The notes beneath the pieces were generated by a model that had not been told where the DNA came from, did not search any database, and saw only the letters and a list, made by a program, of their open reading frames with translations. Positions 60,114 through 64,000 of a DNA stretch of 64,000 nt are shown piece after piece. The stretch covers positions 38,600,204 to 38,664,203 of the forward strand of contig OW028582.1 of assembly GCA_932294295.1 (NCBI GenBank). Direction: 5' to 3'. The DNA is from Alitta virens (lineage: Eukaryota > Annelida > Polychaeta > Phyllodocida > Nereididae). The position numbers and the translations under genes are program-made. How positions within the stretch are numbered: position 1 is the stretch's first letter; each line of letters starts with the position of its first letter.

Positions 60114-61555
60114 TTAAATGATTTGTCGTAGAGTTCTAGATTTTAGCTGCATTTCTTTCCGCACTTTCTGGCCTTACTTTTAATTTGTTAATATCTGCGC
60201 TTACCTTTAAGTTAATCCATTGACGTTATCTCCTTTGTATGGATTTGTGCCGTTTGAAAAAAGACATGAGGCAAACTAAGAGTTAAACCCCAACACGTGA
60301 CCTTTTCTGTTGTTCTCACGAGGGATATAACCAACGAAAATGTTATTTAACTCCCTCCTGAGTCCAAACTTAACTTTAATAGCTTAATAACAGCAGTTAA
60401 ACAAAACAAATAGTCAAAACGAATTACTAAATATGTCTAATGGAGTATAAGTTACTAACATCCGGCGTCGGGATATAAAAACAAAAAGGTTAGTTAACTC
60501 CCTCCTTTTCAGTATATAACTATTACTTGTAAAACAAAGTGTTTTCTAATTGATTTCAAACTTTAATGTTTGCACAAGTGCTTAGTTGAGTATTTTGCGG
60601 AAACATTTCTTTGTAAAACTTCAAAACATAAGCCATAAAGAGAGTTTTCACTTCTTAGAAAAGAGTAATTACTTAAAACCCCTAAAACTTCATCAAATGA
60701 TTGAAAATCACTTTATTTCATCCAGGCACACTAAATATGTGTCAGTTAAGGAACCCACCAGGCATTAATTAAATTTTAAAAAAAGGAAGAAGATACATCG
60801 AAAGAATAGATATATAGTGAACCCAGCAAGGCTCGATATGGTAGGTAATCACAATTAAGAAGACAATGAAGTGAATGCAATCGATTTTGGCCACTTACTG
60901 TTGGATGTTTTGCATTTTTATAATTTTAAAGTGTGAATTCTATCGATCATTATTATGATTGTATTTAAGGTAAATAAAGCATTACTATTATTATTTGCCG
61001 ATATAAATTTTTTTATATGACCTATATTATGTAGCAATAGTCATATATGGCATGAGAAGTGTTCTGCCTTGTTCACTGATGAGTTTAATTTCATTCAGCA
61101 ACAGGTCATATTGAGTGACAATCCAGCTTTAACTCCTAGAAGACTTTTAAAGTTATAGGGCATTGAGGCAATATTGCTTCGAAGGTCGACTAATCCTACA
61201 AAATGCGAAGATTAAGTGTTCTAGCATTTGGAAGGATTAAAACCACGAGGATTCATTCCTAGACAATGGTAGAAAAGGATTAAGCAAGCCATATTTCATG
61301 ACTTTATGCTTTCATGACTAACAACATCTTATGTATGAGAATTTTTTACAAGGTGACATTTAGATTTTGGGGGAATAGTTTTGTTTGAAATGTTGTACTT
61401 GTGTAAAATAAAGTTTGGAAACCTCACAATAAAAACAGCCTCACAGTTGCTACCAGTGCATTTTCCCGCTGTCTGTCATTGGGTAAATGTATAACATGGG
61501 TGGACTCCTCCTCTCTTTGTCACCTAGTGGCAAGAATTTGCCTTAGAGGGCTGCA
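60114..61555. other. Non-coding AT-rich DNA
   Basis: No credible frame. At 60965-60995 an AATAAAGCATTACTATTATTATT end looks like an isolated retroelement tail, without a recognisable body. Confidence 0.4.
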
Positions 61556-61562
61556 TTTTCCA

Positions 61563-61720
61563 TATCCATCTAACTATCCAACTATCTAACTATATGTCTA
61601 TCTGTCTATCTATATATCTATCTATCTTTCTACCTATTTTTCTATCTTTGAATCTATCTTTATATCAATCTATCTAACTGTCTATCTTTCTATCTATCTA
61701 TCAATCTATCAATCTATCTT

Positions 61721-61751
<31 letters not shown>

Positions 61752-61760
61752 ATCTATCTT

Positions 61761-61815
<55 letters not shown>

Positions 61816-61816
61816 C
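61563..61816. repeat. (TATC)n microsatellite
   Basis: About 250 bp of TATC with TTTC, AATC and GTC variants on the left and a pure run of roughly 20 units on the right. Confidence 0.95.
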
Positions 61817-62136
61817 AGAAATATGTCAGTACAGCCAGCTTTCAATTAAACATACTACTCCAAATGTATTGATGTCAACATCATGGGCTACATGATGTCA
61901 GTCAGAGATTGACAGATGGCCGTCTTTGGTGCAAATATTTTGGCTTCTCAGCAGCTGAAGCAATTAATGATGATGCATCACATTAATCCATGTCAATTGC
62001 TGCAGCCATAAAGCAAAGCAAAGCATTGCAGGTGATATTCAATTTGATAGCATCTGACTGATTGCTAAGACCAGTCATGAAAGGTGGGGCTGGAGCCTTG
62101 AGGGAACTAAGTCCTCCCGACCAAAAAACAAAAACA

Positions 62137-62166
62137 GGGGGAACTCTGCAAGGCCACAGTTCCCCC
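62137..62166. repeat. Short perfect-stem hairpin
   Basis: GGGGGAACT and AGTTCCCCC form a 9-bp perfect stem, extended by two more pairs after one mismatch, around a loop of about 6 nt. Unusually G/C-rich for the region. Confidence 0.6.
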
Positions 62167-62802
62167 AATGAATATTCTTGAATAATATTTGTTTACACTA
62201 ACATATTTTATTTGCAAAGCAAGTATGACACTGCAGATGTATAAGCACCCTCTGGTGAAGGGGCCATCATTTGGTAAAGGGAGCAGGCTCCCTCACCTTG
62301 GGCTTTCTTCCTTGGCCAAACTTTCTGGCAAAGAGACCCATCTTCCTTACGCGGGCCTACCTTTCTGATTTAGGGCAATAAAGCGGCCAGTCTTCCGACC
62401 TTGAGGCCAGACTTTCGTGTAGAAGACTAAGCTAACCTTCCAGAATTAGTGCCTTTTTTTTCAGGTGAATGCCATGGCCACTTGCCCAAATTGTCTGGCA
62501 ACTACAAATAACCAAAACCATCTATGATTTTAAGATGCTAACATTAAATCAGTATGGAGATACTTTTTTCAAAAAATATATAAAGTTATTGCAATTGAAA
62601 TTGAATACCTGATTAAATATATAATTTGAACTCATTACAGGTATTATTTTTCACGCTAAGCCGAGCCCAAGTGACCAATATTTCCCACTTTCATCACTGG
62701 CTAAGCCATTGGTATGGTTATGGTAGACTGAATAATTGGCACCTTTGTATAGTGACCGAGGAGTACAATTCGCGGTCTCGTGGTTTCGTGGGGAGACAGT
62801 CA

Positions 62803-62965
62803 CTTTCGCACCACGACAGTCCCAACTTTTGCACCATGACAGTCCCAACTTTTGCACCATGACAGTGCCAATTTCGTGCCACGAAAGTTACCCATTTTCG
62901 CACCAGAAAAGTACCAACTTCGTACCATGAGAGTACCAACTTTCGTGGAACGAAAGTTACGACTT
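62803..62965. repeat. Degenerate 24-bp minisatellite
   Basis: GCACCATGACAGTCCCAACT plus TTTG repeats about seven times with growing divergence to the right (CGTGCCACGAAAGTTACC, CGTACCATGAGAGTACC). The 24-bp period leaves frames open on both strands, which explains several overlapping frames here. Confidence 0.85.
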
Positions 62966-63127
62966 TGCCCCCCTCCTCCTCCTCTCACCTCCTCCTGTCC
63001 CCTCCTCCTCCTATGATTTTAAGAATCTAATTTTGCCCTCCACCCCCTCCTCCTCCTCCCCTCCTCATCCCTTCCTCCCCCTCCTCCCCTCCTCCTCCCC
63101 TCCCCCTCCTCCTCCTCCCCCTCCTCC
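62966..63127. repeat. Polypyrimidine (CCT/CTC) tract
   Basis: About 160 bp almost wholly C and T on the plus strand, interrupted once by TATGATTTTAAGAATC (63012-63027). The Pro/Ser-rich frame through it is an artefact. Confidence 0.9.
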
Positions 63128-63594
63128 CATACACGAATGCATTATTTGTCACATCAATAAGAAACCTTTCAGGTGTGCATTATGTAGGTATACCTATGGC
63201 TGGTATCAAATACTAAACCAAGATTGTACACAACTTAAAAGTCGAAATACGATATTAAACCAACTAGCAGCTTAATGTCCCGCCCCCTTGCTGATTGTTT
63301 TTTTTTTTTTGGTCATTAACACAATTAATATTGCATGTACAGCACTGTCGTGGTGGGAAATTAGTTGCTGTCGCAGTCTACTGTCGGGGGGGGGGGGGGG
63401 GGTGGGCGAACCTTCGCACCAAGAAGTGAACTCCTCGGCCACCATACCTTTGACCAGATTCGCCAATATGGTACAATTATCAAGCAGTAGTTTCTACAAT
63501 TCTCTCTATTTAAGGTTCTTGCCACTAATAGGATGACATTAAGGGCTGGGGTAAAACGGGAGGGGGGTAAATTCTACATTTTATTGTGTTAAGC
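63128..63594. other. Non-coding DNA with homopolymer tracts
   Basis: T run at 63297-63310 and an 18-base G run at 63385-63402, the latter a place where assembly errors are likely. No gene. Confidence 0.5.
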
Positions 63595-64000
63595 AGCTGG
63601 GTGGCCTAATGGTTAAGGCATCCAATTTAAGGATTTAGATGACATGTAAAATTGGAGGTGACTTGTACTCGGTGTCTATGCTGAGGCGAGTAAAAGACCC
63701 CACCCATGGGGTAGATGTGTAACATTGTGCGGACTCCAAGCTTGTCATCTCGTATTATGTCTGCCTCTGGCTAAGTTTCAGACCCAGTGGCATCTAGACA
63801 TTGAAACATCGTATTACTTTTTCACTTGCCTCGGCATAGACACATACTTTGATGAAGTTCCTGCACATTACATGCGGGCTATAGTAACCTGTTCTGTGAA
63901 TTTCACGGCTGGATTTGAGCTGAAGAAGGGATGCAATTGAGCATTGACTTTTCAGATTTCTCCCATAAATTAATACATTCAGAGCCTGTCATGGCAGCTA
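63595..64000 (+). mobile_element. tRNA-derived SINE, copy lacking box B
   Basis: AGCTGGGTGGCCTAATGGTTAAGGC is an excellent box A region. The next 70 bp of the copy at 10471, including box B, are missing, and the sequence jumps to AAATTGGAGGTGACTTGTAC, TCTATGCTGAGGCGAGTAAA and ACCCCACCCATGGGGTAGAT. Homology is clear to about 63800; the right limit is uncertain. Confidence 0.7.

Noticed and set aside
63033..63275. Proline-rich frame ending in two CxxC pairs (CIIC, CALC)
   Set aside because: The proline part is the polypyrimidine tract; the Cys pairs span only 20 residues and lack further zinc-finger residues.

Overview
This is animal nuclear DNA, most likely from a marine invertebrate. It is AT-rich, contains no dense array of host genes, and is full of microsatellites, tRNA-derived SINEs, non-LTR retrotransposon pieces and MITE-like foldbacks. 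I cannot name the phylum with confidence; a lophotrochozoan or another marine invertebrate would fit.

Positions 1-7.2 kb hold the only compact coding block. A very large protein-primed family-B DNA polymerase of the Polinton/adintovirus type runs rightward. It is interrupted by one in-frame TAG at 555-557, but all exonuclease and polymerase motifs are present. Two leftward genes face it: a 358-codon protein of unknown function with its own TATA box and poly(A) signal, and a 114-codon membrane protein. The base composition is visibly less AT-rich than the rest. I read this as part of an integrated virus-like or self-synthesising element whose left end lies outside the window. No integrase or capsid gene is visible here.

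Positions 7.2-16.8 kb are non-coding, with microsatellites, a tRNA-derived SINE (10.47 kb), a 3' LINE remnant (11.1 kb) and an ACGGTA-rich repeat.

Positions 16.8-54.7 kb are three direct tandem copies of one unit that is about 9-10 kb before insertions (A from 16797, B from 27217, C from 45036). B and C are clearly closer to each other than to A. Because the copies align, each later insertion has an empty site in a sister copy. A carries a 1.4-kb truncated LINE. B carries a nearly full-length LINE of about 5.5 kb (34963-40454), a 1.35-kb ACGTC-rich inverted-repeat element (42436-43783) and a 0.55-kb insertion. B and C share a 0.2-kb insertion absent from A. The notable gene here is ORF1 of the LINE in B: a coiled coil and an L1-ORF1p-like region are followed by a C-terminal NADAR (YbiA-like ADP-ribose/N-glycosidase family) domain.

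Positions 54.7-64 kb are mostly non-coding, with two weak exon-like stretches on the minus strand (about 55.1-55.4 and 57.2-57.3 kb), a LINE 3' end, minisatellites, a strong foldback at 58.3 kb, a CTACGA-rich MITE-like repeat, a long TATC microsatellite, a 24-bp minisatellite next to a polypyrimidine tract, and another SINE at the right edge. All repeat boundaries and family names come from reading by eye, not from alignment software.
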